Assembly: GCA_029068555.1 (NCBI GenBank)
Contig: JAIECJ010000131.1
Location: 1-57,735, forward strand
Direction of reading: 5' to 3'
DNA length: 57,735 bases
Source: Lachnospiraceae bacterium
GTDB taxonomy: Bacteria; Bacillota; Clostridia; Lachnospirales; Lachnospiraceae
The notes beneath the pieces were generated by a model that saw only the letters and a program-made list of their open reading frames with translations, was not told the DNA's origin and ran no database searches. The position numbers and the translations under genes are program-made. Shown here one piece after another: positions 25,708-35,002 of this stretch (position 1 is the stretch's first letter; the number at the start of each line of letters is the position of its first letter).

Positions 25708-26007
25708 TTATTCTATTGTCAAGATCGAGTCAAAGCCAGTCATATGCAGCACTTCCATGACTGCCTCCGCAACATGCAGCAGCTTCATATATCCTGCCTT
25801 TGACATTGCCGTTTTATGTCCCAGAAGCAGCGCGCGCAGTCCCGCACTCGCCACATATTCCACTTTTTCAAAGTCAACCACAAGCTTATTGGAGCCTTGG
25901 AATGCCGTGATAATAGCATCCTGCAGTTCCTTACTGGTGTTTGCATCCACCCTGCCCTCCACTGTCAAAATAATTTCTGGTCCGTTTGCTGTCCGCTCAA
26001 TATTCAT
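25708..26007 (-). CDS. STAS domain anti-sigma factor antagonist (RsbV/SpoIIAA type)
   Basis: A 99-residue single STAS domain. VEGRVDANTSKELQDAI and the helix-cap motif VEYVASAGLRALLLGH contain the predicted phosphorylated serine S54 (VASAGLR, equivalent to the DSSGLG site of SpoIIAA). It would be phosphorylated by the RsbW-type kinase (22171) and reactivated by the SpoIIE-type phosphatase (22619). It overlaps the preceding gene by 11 bp, tying its expression to the CIS structural genes. Confidence 0.92.
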   Translation of the reverse strand: MNIERTANGPEIILTVEGRVDANTSKELQDAIITAFQGSNKLVVDFEKVEYVASAGLRALLLGHKTAMSKAGYMKLLHVAEAVMEVLHMTGFDSILTIE

Positions 26008-26776
26008 CCGTTTGCTGTCCTCCTGTCAATACACAATATTCTTTGTTTCTACCAATCTTCAATTCCGCCACGGTCACACCATCACGCCAAAACCGAATTT
26101 TTTCACAGCGCTCCTCCCAGTGCTGATATGCGATGATAAAGCTTCCGCTGCTGTCTGGAATCAGCTTTGCAGCCATATATATCTTTGCACTTTCCTTGCG
26201 AAAAGCCTTCTTCATTCCTCCCTTGACGCGGTAACTGTATTCGGAAGTGTCCGTCTGTCCTAAAAGAGTCACATATTCACTTTCCCCATTTTCACAGAGC
26301 AGAACAATCCGTTCCTCTGCAATTCCGTCAATCCCCCAGAGCCGGATAACCTCATCTCCCGGCGCCGTCGTTTCCATGAGCTTATATTTTGTATTATCTG
26401 TAATCCACACGGCATACAACGCTCCAGCCGCTTTACCCCCTGCACATCTGCCGCGGATTACTGTCATGTCTGCTGAAAAAGGATAACCTGCTGCGGGCTG
26501 CATCCATAGATAACGTATCACCGGCTTATTATCCTCTGGCAGACAGATATACAGCTGCCTGTCCACATAGACTCCCCCTGACACCATAATGTCCATACTG
26601 CATTCCCCAGGCTGCGCAAGTATGACCGCACAGTCTGCACCTTTCCACAAAACCTTATTCTGCTGCCGCACCTTAACTGTGATGCCTGCTTTTCCATCCG
26701 TTTTTGTCACCCACCGCCGTGTGACAGCATCAATAAACCTGAGCACGACAGCCACCTTTGTATGCACAATTCCCAT
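25997..26776 (-). CDS. CIS operon protein of unknown function (beta-rich)
   Basis: A protein of about 259 residues with no confident family. It is rich in predicted beta strands with an early VVLRFIDAVTRRWV segment and a KVRQQNKVLWKG stretch, reminiscent of small Ig-like or carboxypeptidase-regulatory-like domains encoded beside DUF4255 genes; this resemblance is weak. No signal peptide is present. The ATG giving MGIVHTKVAVV was preferred because GGAG lies 9 nt upstream. It lies 27 bp after the DUF4255 gene and overlaps the STAS gene. Confidence 0.6.
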   Translation of the reverse strand: MGIVHTKVAVVLRFIDAVTRRWVTKTDGKAGITVKVRQQNKVLWKGADCAVILAQPGECSMDIMVSGGVYVDRQLYICLPEDNKPVIRYLWMQPAAGYPFSADMTVIRGRCAGGKAAGALYAVWITDNTKYKLMETTAPGDEVIRLWGIDGIAEERIVLLCENGESEYVTLLGQTDTSEYSYRVKGGMKKAFRKESAKIYMAAKLIPDSSGSFIIAYQHWEERCEKIRFWRDGVTVAELKIGRNKEYCVLTGGQQTDEY

Positions 26777-26803
26777 ATGATTATTCTCCATGTCGATGTA
26801 ATG

Positions 26804-27379
26804 TTACATCTTATGCTGCGATACATTGATATCCACATCGGTAACCCGTGCCGTTTTTCTGCTTATTCCCGAGTCAATCGCAACTGGCGACACCTTATAA
26901 AACAAGGACAGCCTGTTTCCCATATTCGGAAAATTCCATATCTTTGACTTTTCATCCATATCCGGCTTCTGCATCTGGATATACAGCCTCTCTGCACCTT
27001 CTGTCTCCTCCAAAAAAAAGACAGGATTATCATAAAAAAGCTGTATAATGCGTCCCAATACCTGCTCCTCCTGATACAGCCTGTACATCACATCACCTTT
27101 CGTATACGGCGTAATCATGTAATAGAGACTCAGATAAACAGGTGGTCTCGAAATCCTTGTCACCAGATCCTGCTCCTGCACCACTACATTTGACTGCTGG
27201 AAAACTTCCTCGCTCTGTCGTATATCATACAAAAATACGCCCAGCGATACATCCCCTTTGTCCTCAGGGCTTCTAAGCCCGATTTCATCCGTATTCCGTA
27301 TCAGCCCTGGGCACAATGCCTGCTGCAGCATTTCTACCAGTCGTTTCCCCGTGTCCGCTATCATTGTATATTTTCCCAT
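26804..27379 (-). CDS. DUF4255 (Pvc16/Afp16-like) tail terminator protein
   Basis: A 191-residue protein. The N-terminal pattern (MLQQALCPGLIRN, then VSLGVFLYDIRQSEE) and the central SRPPVYLSLYYMITPY are typical of the Pvc16 N-terminal/DUF4255 family, which caps the tube and sheath in CIS particles such as PVC and Afp. A GGAGG-type site precedes the ATG. It sits downstream of the tail protein I-type gene, as DUF4255 genes do near the end of eCIS structural blocks. Confidence 0.88.
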   Translation of the reverse strand: MGKYTMIADTGKRLVEMLQQALCPGLIRNTDEIGLRSPEDKGDVSLGVFLYDIRQSEEVFQQSNVVVQEQDLVTRISRPPVYLSLYYMITPYTKGDVMYRLYQEEQVLGRIIQLFYDNPVFFLEETEGAERLYIQMQKPDMDEKSKIWNFPNMGNRLSLFYKVSPVAIDSGISRKTARVTDVDINVSQHKM

Positions 27380-27394
27380 TGTTCCTCCTGTCCC

Positions 27395-28513
27395 CTATGC
27401 CAAAAAGGTTTTCCCGCCCATTCTGCTGTCCTTGTCCATATGCGCATAACCCTTGCGGAAAAGCGCCGCATTGAAATCCAAAAAGCAGTAGGAGTCAAGA
27501 TTGCTGCATTGTTGCGAAAACACCAGTCGGATATTGCTTCTTGCCGGTTTAAACTGCTTTATCAGATACATTAACTGTGAATGCCGCCTTTTGTCTGCCA
27601 CATGCTTTACGAGGATTGTCACCTCATGCATACTGGAACCGTACAGCTTTTGGTAAGTCATCCTTACATTGTCCGGAATATATCCCTCAAGTCTGTTTCT
27701 TTCTATGATTAGCAAATTATTTAATGCTTCACCGCCAAGCACAATATCTGTCAGCCTTCTGATAACCTCCTTTGTCCCTTTGATGCGGTTTAGATAATAA
27801 AGCTCCTTAACCAGCCTTCGGAGCATTTCCTCGTCAGGAAAATCGCCTTCCGAAGCAAAGCCAAGCCACTCTGCAAGCTCCAGGAGGAAAGGAAACGGTG
27901 TCTTATCAATGTCAAGCAGCCTGTCCAGATTCGCTATCTGATCCGACATATCCTGATAGATGGAGGAAAATATGGACAGATAGCGATGAAAAAATCCGCC
28001 CTCCTCCTGATAAATTTCCGGAAAAGTCCACAGAAAATTATCTCCCTGCGTGTCAAGGCGCATATCATATAACATGCAGCCGACCACATCTTTGTTAATT
28101 CCCCTCTCGATCTCCACTGCAATCCATAGATATTCACCTGTCAAATTATACAGCAAAATGTCCTCATGACCGACAAACGATTCACCGTCCTGCGTAAAAT
28201 GCGCCAGCTTTTTGCTCCATGGCACATCCCCATTGTGAAAATAGCGATTGAGCTCCTCTGCCTGCTGTGGCTGCGCATCGCACGAGAATGCGTAGATTTT
28301 GAGCGTACTGTTCGGCGTCAGTTTGCTTTTACAGCTAAAACGTCCCCACTTTGTCTCTTGCTCATAGCTGCAAAAGCGGTTCAAAATCACAAAATGCTTC
28401 CCTCCCACCGCATTCTCTGCGGTATACAATGCGCTGCCATTTTGTACAAAACCCTCAAAGTAAGCCATGGAAAGCTTTGTCCCGCTGACTGTATAAATTT
28501 TTTTGTGTTGCAT
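27395..28513 (-). CDS. phage tail protein I-type baseplate component
   Basis: A 372-residue protein. The C-terminal half has the TIGR02242/gpI-like pattern: FPEIYQEEGGFFHRYLSIFS, DMSDQIANLDRLLDID, LAEWLGF and a run RRLVKELYYLNRIKGTKEVI, seen in eCIS and phage tail proteins that bridge baseplate and fibres. The N-terminal half (about residues 1-180) is beta-rich and may be the distal part. No separate tail-fibre gene is present in the window, so this protein may carry host contact or anchoring functions (inference). Confidence 0.8.
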   Translation of the reverse strand: MQHKKIYTVSGTKLSMAYFEGFVQNGSALYTAENAVGGKHFVILNRFCSYEQETKWGRFSCKSKLTPNSTLKIYAFSCDAQPQQAEELNRYFHNGDVPWSKKLAHFTQDGESFVGHEDILLYNLTGEYLWIAVEIERGINKDVVGCMLYDMRLDTQGDNFLWTFPEIYQEEGGFFHRYLSIFSSIYQDMSDQIANLDRLLDIDKTPFPFLLELAEWLGFASEGDFPDEEMLRRLVKELYYLNRIKGTKEVIRRLTDIVLGGEALNNLLIIERNRLEGYIPDNVRMTYQKLYGSSMHEVTILVKHVADKRRHSQLMYLIKQFKPARSNIRLVFSQQCSNLDSYCFLDFNAALFRKGYAHMDKDSRMGGKTFLA

Positions 28514-28552
28514 TTTCCTGCCCCCTTCCCCTGATCTGCAAATGGAAATTGC

Positions 28553-30709
28553 CTACTCTGTGCTGCTTACGCTTTCTACCCGGACACTGCCGCAATAATA
28601 CAGCGCATTTGCAGACAAAAGGATGTCAAGACCAGTTATCCGGTTATGACGATGGTTGTCCGGAAAAACTGTAAGCTCACAAACCTCCTCCACACAGTCC
28701 ATAGCTTCCAGACAGCTGTACAGTTCCTGAAACACTATCCTGCTTCCAAACGGGACATCAGAATGAATCCCGTCGAGCAGCTCCCGCAGTACCAGCTCAG
28801 TTTTCTGACTGCAGCTACCAAAGTGCTTTTTGAAGCAGACTTTCGCCGTCACATTGACCGATACATACACCGGCTGTTCAATCACAATTCTTGTTGTAAG
28901 CATTCTGTATTTCTCCAGATACCTTTCCATTTCATTCCGGTATATGACTGACAGCTTTGGAAACGCCAGGCTGCTGTTTGGCTTTACTACAATGTGAATC
29001 TCGTTTTTTTCAGGCACGGCATAAACACCTGTCTTATGGATGGAAAGTCCTGGAATTGTTTTCATAATCTGCTCACAATCATCCGCCGTCACCATTGTGG
29101 AAACGGCTTCCACATCCGACGCAAACCTGCTTTTGACCTGTTCCAAAGACTCCTCGTATCTCCCGTCCAAAGCTTCTGTACAGCTTACGCAGCTTATCTG
29201 CCCGCAGATAAGCTCTGTCCCCGCGCGTATGTTTCCACCGCTCCCCCTGTAAACAGCATAACTTCCAAGCCTGAGTTCCGCCCCCTCGTAACTGCCGCAG
29301 TCATGTATTGTCAGCGTATTGTCTGATTCATTGACACTATACCACACTTCGCCCGCGATATGGCTCTCCGGCTTTACAACATGGCAGACCTTATCGCCTG
29401 TGTCCTTTTCCTCTACTACCAATACCGAAAAGTCCTGCGGATATACCCTTTCCTGTTCCAACTTAGGAAGATGTACAATCTGCCCGTCATATCCATACAA
29501 GATTCCGAGACTTCGATATGCTGTCAGCGTTTCATCGCGACACACGGCAAGTACTTTCTGCAGCGAACCTGTAGCGGGCAGCAGCTTTACGGCGCCATCC
29601 GCAGTATACTCTGTCCGGAACACTCTCTGACTGTCTCCATGATGCCAAAAAGCTGCATCCGGTGCGTTTATATCATAATACCTGTGATACCTGCCATCTG
29701 ATTCTTTTCCATAAATTTCAAAATGTCCGGTTTTAAGGTTTTCATTTCTGACACATATGTCACTTTTTGTCTCTTCTGTGACATTTCCATCACGATCTGT
29801 CTGTTGTTCCAGAACCATCACATCCGACCGCGTATCTTTCTGCACTGCCTCCACCAGAAGTCCGCTGACTCGCGTTACAAGAGGTGTCATGTCATAGTCC
29901 GCCCGCACAGCCGTAACCTTTATAACATATGCGTTTTCCTGCCTGCTTTTCGCAATGCTTTTACAAATCTCCCTGTCCAGGGAAAAAACAACATAACCAC
30001 TCTGCAAAAAACAGTAGGTATTATCCTCCACCGCAATTGGTACATATCCTGCCAGTGTCTTTATTTCCCATCTAAACTCCGCAAACGGATTTCGGTATGC
30101 TCCGCTAATCCAATGCCGTCTGAACTGCTGAGCAATTTCAAAGTAGATGGCTGTCTTGTGTCCTGCATCAGGAATGTCCTTCAGATAAAAATACACTTCT
30201 CTTCCATCTGACGGTTTTTCTCCTAACAGGGGCAGACCGCCTTTTGCACCCCGCCTGTCCAGAATCTGTAGGGCGCTGTCTTCTGCCAACCCGTCCACCC
30301 TTACTGCACTAATACGCATGTCCTTTATCCTTGTCCCCCCGTCCGCACTCTGCTCCAGTTCATAACATATATCCTGTGCATACAGTTTTCTGCTATTTGA
30401 CGAAAAGCGTTCTGTCTCCGTCTCTGCACATTTTCCGGCATCTTCCAGCAAAACAAAAGCTTTTGCCGCGCTTCCCTTGCGCGCTTTCATTCCTGCAATG
30501 TCTAGAAGCCGCCATTTTATTTTATCTGGCACCTCGTTGATTTCACTCTGCTGCAGCGCCATAAATGCCGAAAAATTCTCCAGTATGGTAATACCTGGAT
30601 CAGAGACATTATAATTTGTCCAGTCCGCACTGTATATTGGTATCCGTTCAACCGCTTCCTCCCGAAGCTGTTCATAACTTTTATTATTCAAATCAATACT
30701 GCCAAGCAT
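28553..30709 (-). CDS. baseplate J-like protein (Afp12 type)
   Basis: A 718-residue protein. The opening SYEQLREEAVERIPIYSADW then DPGITILENFSAFMALQQSE is characteristic of baseplate J/gp47 proteins of CIS, and the C-terminal part has the family's conserved MTADDCEQIMKTIPGLSI region. In assembled CIS two related proteins form the baseplate wedges; the larger partner is encoded next to it. It starts 1 bp after that gene's stop, behind GGGGG, suggesting translational coupling. Confidence 0.88.
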   Translation of the reverse strand: MLGSIDLNNKSYEQLREEAVERIPIYSADWTNYNVSDPGITILENFSAFMALQQSEINEVPDKIKWRLLDIAGMKARKGSAAKAFVLLEDAGKCAETETERFSSNSRKLYAQDICYELEQSADGGTRIKDMRISAVRVDGLAEDSALQILDRRGAKGGLPLLGEKPSDGREVYFYLKDIPDAGHKTAIYFEIAQQFRRHWISGAYRNPFAEFRWEIKTLAGYVPIAVEDNTYCFLQSGYVVFSLDREICKSIAKSRQENAYVIKVTAVRADYDMTPLVTRVSGLLVEAVQKDTRSDVMVLEQQTDRDGNVTEETKSDICVRNENLKTGHFEIYGKESDGRYHRYYDINAPDAAFWHHGDSQRVFRTEYTADGAVKLLPATGSLQKVLAVCRDETLTAYRSLGILYGYDGQIVHLPKLEQERVYPQDFSVLVVEEKDTGDKVCHVVKPESHIAGEVWYSVNESDNTLTIHDCGSYEGAELRLGSYAVYRGSGGNIRAGTELICGQISCVSCTEALDGRYEESLEQVKSRFASDVEAVSTMVTADDCEQIMKTIPGLSIHKTGVYAVPEKNEIHIVVKPNSSLAFPKLSVIYRNEMERYLEKYRMLTTRIVIEQPVYVSVNVTAKVCFKKHFGSCSQKTELVLRELLDGIHSDVPFGSRIVFQELYSCLEAMDCVEEVCELTVFPDNHRHNRITGLDILLSANALYYCGSVRVESVSSTE

Positions 30710-30710
30710 A

Positions 30711-33650
30711 TTAGTCCCCCATTATATTGATTGTGTGCGTCCCGTTACAGCAAACCATAAACGGATTTATCCTGACTCTGTCCAGACTCATTCTATGCAT
30801 CCGGTGATTGTCCATATACTCTGCAAGTATATGGATATGCGCAATGTCCGCCGTGCGCTCCAATGTGCTGAGCATCAGCCTGATTTGCCGGATCCCTGGA
30901 AGCTTCCCTATCTTCCAGCCCGCCCTGCCGTCTGCTTTTACAGGTTCCAGAAAATCTGTAATCTTGTCTACCCACTGCTGTTTTACCGCCATGCTCTTTG
31001 TCATATCCGGAACATGGAGCCATATGTCCATTGATATCTTTACAAAAACAGGCTGTCGAACCAGTATGCCGGATTTTCCACAGGTGGTCTCGCAAATGCC
31101 TGTCAGATGCCATTTCAGGGAGTCCTGTATGCTGCGAAAAGAATAGTCCCCCAGTTTGAAATCCTTCATAAGCAGAACAAGTGTGATTCCTGCCTGCCCG
31201 GCAATGCACACTGCCTGGTCTATCGCGGATGAAAAGGTCAGTGCCTCTCTCACATAATCCTGCTCTGTCACCATGCGTTTTCTCGACGAGAGCAGGGTAT
31301 TCCCCCTTATCAGGGCATCGCGCACTTCCTCAGGATTGACTGCGCCATAGGCATCTATAGGATTTGTGATCGCCTCGACTGCTATCACTGTACCCTGAAA
31401 GCGGCTGATTGTGTTGGCCCTGACATTTGCCCGCTCGCCATCACAGCAGACAGCCCTTACTCTGAATGCAGCGCTTTGGGTATTCTGTGGAATCCTCACA
31501 TCTGCTCCATCCCCGAATACCAGCTCGTTTCGTCCCCTGTCAATACAGTAGCAGCGTTCCATATGTGCTGCATTTACAAAACTGTCAGTCTCATGCCACA
31601 GTACATAAAAATCCTCTATTTCCCCTAAGGAATTGTATTCTGCCTTTGTCTCTATATCGGAATCCGCCATAAGACTATCCATCTCCTCCAATGACAGCCG
31701 ATCCCGCTCATTGACCCAGACCTGTGCTGACAGGATATTATCCGCATACAGCGGAAACCGCATGTCCGGCGCTACGGACTCAATATAATAATCCTGTTCT
31801 TCCTTTATCACAACGTTTTCCACCATCACAGCATTCATATGAACGCTCCTGACAACCGGAACGTTATGTCTGTCTGCAGCAAATTTCCTGTCACTATCCT
31901 CTATGCGAATCCAGTACCGCCTCACCCCCTCCACCTCACACTCCGCCATGTCGGGGGGCGGAACGAACATCAAAATCCCTGAATTTTGAAAAGCGTTTGT
32001 ACCGTCGATTACTTTTAACGGTTTAAAGCTTCCCACGTTCGCTGAGGAATACGAAAAGGAAAGTTTTAGACCACTATAATCGGGAGCCGCCATCCCACTG
32101 TCCAGCTCCACGAACAGCGATACCGTCCCCTTGCCAAGGGAACGGTTAAATCCCCAGTACACATAATCACCCTGATACGGAAAAAGCGAAAATGCATCCA
32201 CGCCGCCATGATTCAGCCCGCTCCATACCGCAGCAGCTGTCCCTGCCCCCTTAATCACTGTCACAGTATTTGGCATCATGCCGTGTTCCTGTTCCTGCGT
32301 ATATAAGCTAACCTGGGACAAAATCGGATATATGTACGTAACCTCCGGCATATAACAGTTGTCCACTCTGACAGCCTGCATCCGAATACAATTTCCCTCA
32401 TAACCGCCCTGTACAATACTTTCCCAGTCATCCGGCACACTGAATGCAACATGATATTTTCCTGCATTCTCCTCCCTTGAAAAAAGCGCGCTCAAATCCA
32501 TACTGGCATCAAGACGCCGCCATCCTCTGCCGTTAAAATATTCGAAGGTAACTTCCTGAATGCTGCACTCATAATAACGCCGCGCTGCATTTTCCTGTGG
32601 TCTTCTCTTGATAATCCGTAAATCCTGTTCTGCTATTGAATCCATCTTCGGCGTATATCGGCCAAAATCGAGCTCAAAATCCAAGATCGCCACTGCGCCC
32701 GGCTGCCGCAGCAGAAAATCCTGTCCTATAAAGCATTCATCATAGAGCGCCGGCTGCTCTGTAAACGGGCAAAATGTTTCACTGTCCGCCCGCACTTCGT
32801 TTCTTCCATTCCAGATAAAGTCCGGACGCAGTGCACAGTTTTCACCAAAGAGTTCAATGCTCTGAAGCACTATATTTTCCTGAACAGGCTCTGTCATCTC
32901 AAGCATAAGGACTGTCATCCGCTCTCCGTTTTTCTCGATGGACGGAACCTTTTCAATATTACCGATTTCGACAAGTTCCCCGACATTTTTTACATAATCA
33001 AATGCACGCTGCTCTCCCTTGGCATCGGTAAGATACGAAAGCGTAAAATACGCTCTGTCGGCAAATAATTTCGCCATATGCAGACTGGTAAGATTTCCCC
33101 GAAACCGAAGCCGCACTTTCTGTTTTCGTGTATCGGGAAAGTTTCTAAAATGCATCATAACTGCCTGTCTGTGAAGTGATCTTCCCTGAACAGAAAACAT
33201 GGAAAAACTGTGCGGACTGCAAGCCGCCACCCTTTTTTCAGACACTGATGCCTGTATGATATCTGTCAGCTCTGTATTTACAGCATTGATACCATGCGAA
33301 AAGGCAAACAAAACCTCCTCCCCGGCGTCCGTCAATCCCATAACCTGTGTTCCCTTTGCCAGATATGTGCCGCCCTGTATTCCTTCCGCGACCTTTATTG
33401 TACAGACTGTCTTTGCCGGAATTGCCGGTCTCAGTGACAGTCCATACATATTTGCAAACGCGGCATGATATTTGTCTGGCACTTGATTTAGTTTGCTGAT
33501 ATTTTCCGCCATCTGTTCAGAAAAGATAATGCCGATTACCGATGCCGCATCCGGCTGCGCGTCATCAAATTTCCACTCTGGTGTGTAGGAATCGGACAAC
33601 GCCTTTATTTCGCTGATAATGTCTTCCCGCTTTCTGTTGTCAATTTTCAT
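30711..33650 (-). CDS. large baseplate J-like protein (Afp11 type)
   Basis: A wedge protein of about 979 residues. Near the N-terminus EIKALSDSYTPEWKFDDAQP is followed by DAASVIGIIFSEQMAENISK, typical of the large eCIS baseplate proteins. In the middle NELVFGDGADVRIPQNTQ and at the C-terminus VTEQDYVREALTFSSAIDQA are baseplate-J motifs. The open frame extends 38 codons further up and overlaps the gp25 gene, but GGAG lies 9 nt before the ATG at 33650 (MKIDNRK), which was therefore chosen. Confidence 0.88.
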   Translation of the reverse strand: MKIDNRKREDIISEIKALSDSYTPEWKFDDAQPDAASVIGIIFSEQMAENISKLNQVPDKYHAAFANMYGLSLRPAIPAKTVCTIKVAEGIQGGTYLAKGTQVMGLTDAGEEVLFAFSHGINAVNTELTDIIQASVSEKRVAACSPHSFSMFSVQGRSLHRQAVMMHFRNFPDTRKQKVRLRFRGNLTSLHMAKLFADRAYFTLSYLTDAKGEQRAFDYVKNVGELVEIGNIEKVPSIEKNGERMTVLMLEMTEPVQENIVLQSIELFGENCALRPDFIWNGRNEVRADSETFCPFTEQPALYDECFIGQDFLLRQPGAVAILDFELDFGRYTPKMDSIAEQDLRIIKRRPQENAARRYYECSIQEVTFEYFNGRGWRRLDASMDLSALFSREENAGKYHVAFSVPDDWESIVQGGYEGNCIRMQAVRVDNCYMPEVTYIYPILSQVSLYTQEQEHGMMPNTVTVIKGAGTAAAVWSGLNHGGVDAFSLFPYQGDYVYWGFNRSLGKGTVSLFVELDSGMAAPDYSGLKLSFSYSSANVGSFKPLKVIDGTNAFQNSGILMFVPPPDMAECEVEGVRRYWIRIEDSDRKFAADRHNVPVVRSVHMNAVMVENVVIKEEQDYYIESVAPDMRFPLYADNILSAQVWVNERDRLSLEEMDSLMADSDIETKAEYNSLGEIEDFYVLWHETDSFVNAAHMERCYCIDRGRNELVFGDGADVRIPQNTQSAAFRVRAVCCDGERANVRANTISRFQGTVIAVEAITNPIDAYGAVNPEEVRDALIRGNTLLSSRKRMVTEQDYVREALTFSSAIDQAVCIAGQAGITLVLLMKDFKLGDYSFRSIQDSLKWHLTGICETTCGKSGILVRQPVFVKISMDIWLHVPDMTKSMAVKQQWVDKITDFLEPVKADGRAGWKIGKLPGIRQIRLMLSTLERTADIAHIHILAEYMDNHRMHRMSLDRVRINPFMVCCNGTHTINIMGD

Positions 33651-33676
33651 CCCTATCATCTCCTGTCGCCGCATAC

Positions 33677-34072
33677 TCATCCTGCATTCAAATAAAATGG
33701 AAAGACAACACTGTCCTTTATATAGCTTTGGGCAAGCGTGTAGTGGACATTCACAATCAGGCACCCTTTGTCAAGTTTTGGCTCCACATTCACATCGACA
33801 TCCAAAATGCGTGGTTCCTGCTCCGAAATTGTCTGTTCAATCTCTCTTGCCATCATATTCATTCTTGTGACCGAGGTGTCCATAAATGTGTAGGATAGCA
33901 GTCTGCTCCCAAAGTTTCTGCGTGTGAACCGCTCGCCTTTCTGCGTCATCAGAATGATATATACCGATTCCTTTACACTCTGCTCACCGTCTGCCATCAC
34001 AATCCTTCCTGTCGCTCTGTTAACCTGAAGCGGAAACTTTAAGCCGCTTCCCAGATATTCCCTGTTTTCCAT
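33677..34072 (-). CDS. gp25/GPW family baseplate protein
   Basis: A 131-residue protein with the gp25 core: ILMTQKGERFTRRNFGSRLL (the family's GER..DFG-type motif) and later MAREIEQTISEQEPRILDVD. gp25 is a universal baseplate wedge protein that nucleates sheath assembly. GGAGAGGGAG precedes the ATG. It is placed between spike and baseplate J genes, the order seen in Afp/PVC operons (afp9). Confidence 0.9.
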   Translation of the reverse strand: MENREYLGSGLKFPLQVNRATGRIVMADGEQSVKESVYIILMTQKGERFTRRNFGSRLLSYTFMDTSVTRMNMMAREIEQTISEQEPRILDVDVNVEPKLDKGCLIVNVHYTLAQSYIKDSVVFPFYLNAG

Positions 34073-34094
34073 CTCCCTCTCCTTTGCTGACAGG

Positions 34095-34907
34095 TTATCC
34101 CATCTTTATAGGCTTGCCTCCAAGCGAGAGCATTCCGCTGCACTCACTCTTCAGCAGCGATGTCGCTTCCATACTGACCTGTCTCCCTGATATTTTAACT
34201 GCTCCGTCCGCCTCGACTTTCACGTTGGAAGATGCCTCGGCAGAAATCTTTGTTGCCTCGATGCTCACCTTCCCGCTCTCGCCGTTCATAACCAGTTTTA
34301 TGCTGTCCCCGACTGTTATTACAATCCGCTGCTCTGCATGGATATTTATGATACCCTTCTGCGTGCTCATCTCCACAAGACAATGCTTTTCCTTGTCATA
34401 CATCGCTATTTTGTCCGCTTCATTGTCAATGTCTATATGGTGTTCATCCTGTGCCGTGGCAACTGTAATTTTGTCCTTGGCGCCATCTTCCCTTTCGTCA
34501 TCCCAGAAAGAAATCCTGCTGCCATTTCTGGTCTGAAGCTGTTTCGTCTGGTTCTTCTCATCCGCCGATGTTTTCAGGAACTTGTCTTTGTCCTTTGGAA
34601 TACAGCCTATCACATAAGGTTTTTCTATATTTCCATCCTCAAACACAAGCAGCACCTGATCCCCCTTTTCCGGAAGAAAATAAACTCCCCAGCCTGCACC
34701 GATATAAGGCATCGCTGTCTTCGCCCACTTAAGCCGATTCGCATCTGTGTCGCGTACCGGAACCGTGACACAGAGCCGCCCCGGCATCTCCTGTGTATAA
34801 TTTTCAGCCACGATTCCGACTACTATCCCATATATCCGCTCATCGCCATATTCCGTTTTCGTCATCTGCTTTCCTGAAACCGTATCAAATACATCAAATA
34901 ACGCCAT
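34095..34907 (-). CDS. spike protein, gpV/VgrG gp5-like part
   Basis: A protein of about 270 residues. The N-terminal OB-fold domain of gp5/VgrG is visible (YGIVVGIVAENYTQEMPGRL, then WAKTAMPYIGAGWGVYFLPE, then DQVLLVFEDG). The C-terminus has strand repeats (VSIEATKISAEASSNVKVEA) that would form the beta-helix needle. The ATG of MALFDVFD was chosen because GGAG lies 8 nt upstream; an upstream start would add 33 residues of atypical sequence and overlap the gpD-like gene. Together with that gene it makes a split VgrG. Confidence 0.88.
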   Translation of the reverse strand: MALFDVFDTVSGKQMTKTEYGDERIYGIVVGIVAENYTQEMPGRLCVTVPVRDTDANRLKWAKTAMPYIGAGWGVYFLPEKGDQVLLVFEDGNIEKPYVIGCIPKDKDKFLKTSADEKNQTKQLQTRNGSRISFWDDEREDGAKDKITVATAQDEHHIDIDNEADKIAMYDKEKHCLVEMSTQKGIINIHAEQRIVITVGDSIKLVMNGESGKVSIEATKISAEASSNVKVEADGAVKISGRQVSMEATSLLKSECSGMLSLGGKPIKMG

Positions 34908-35002
34908 TTTGCAATCTCCGTTTTTATATTTTTTTAAAGTAAAGTGCGCTTTCATGACATGGCAGCCATGCAGCCTGCAATGGTACAGGGTATCACATAA
35001 TG

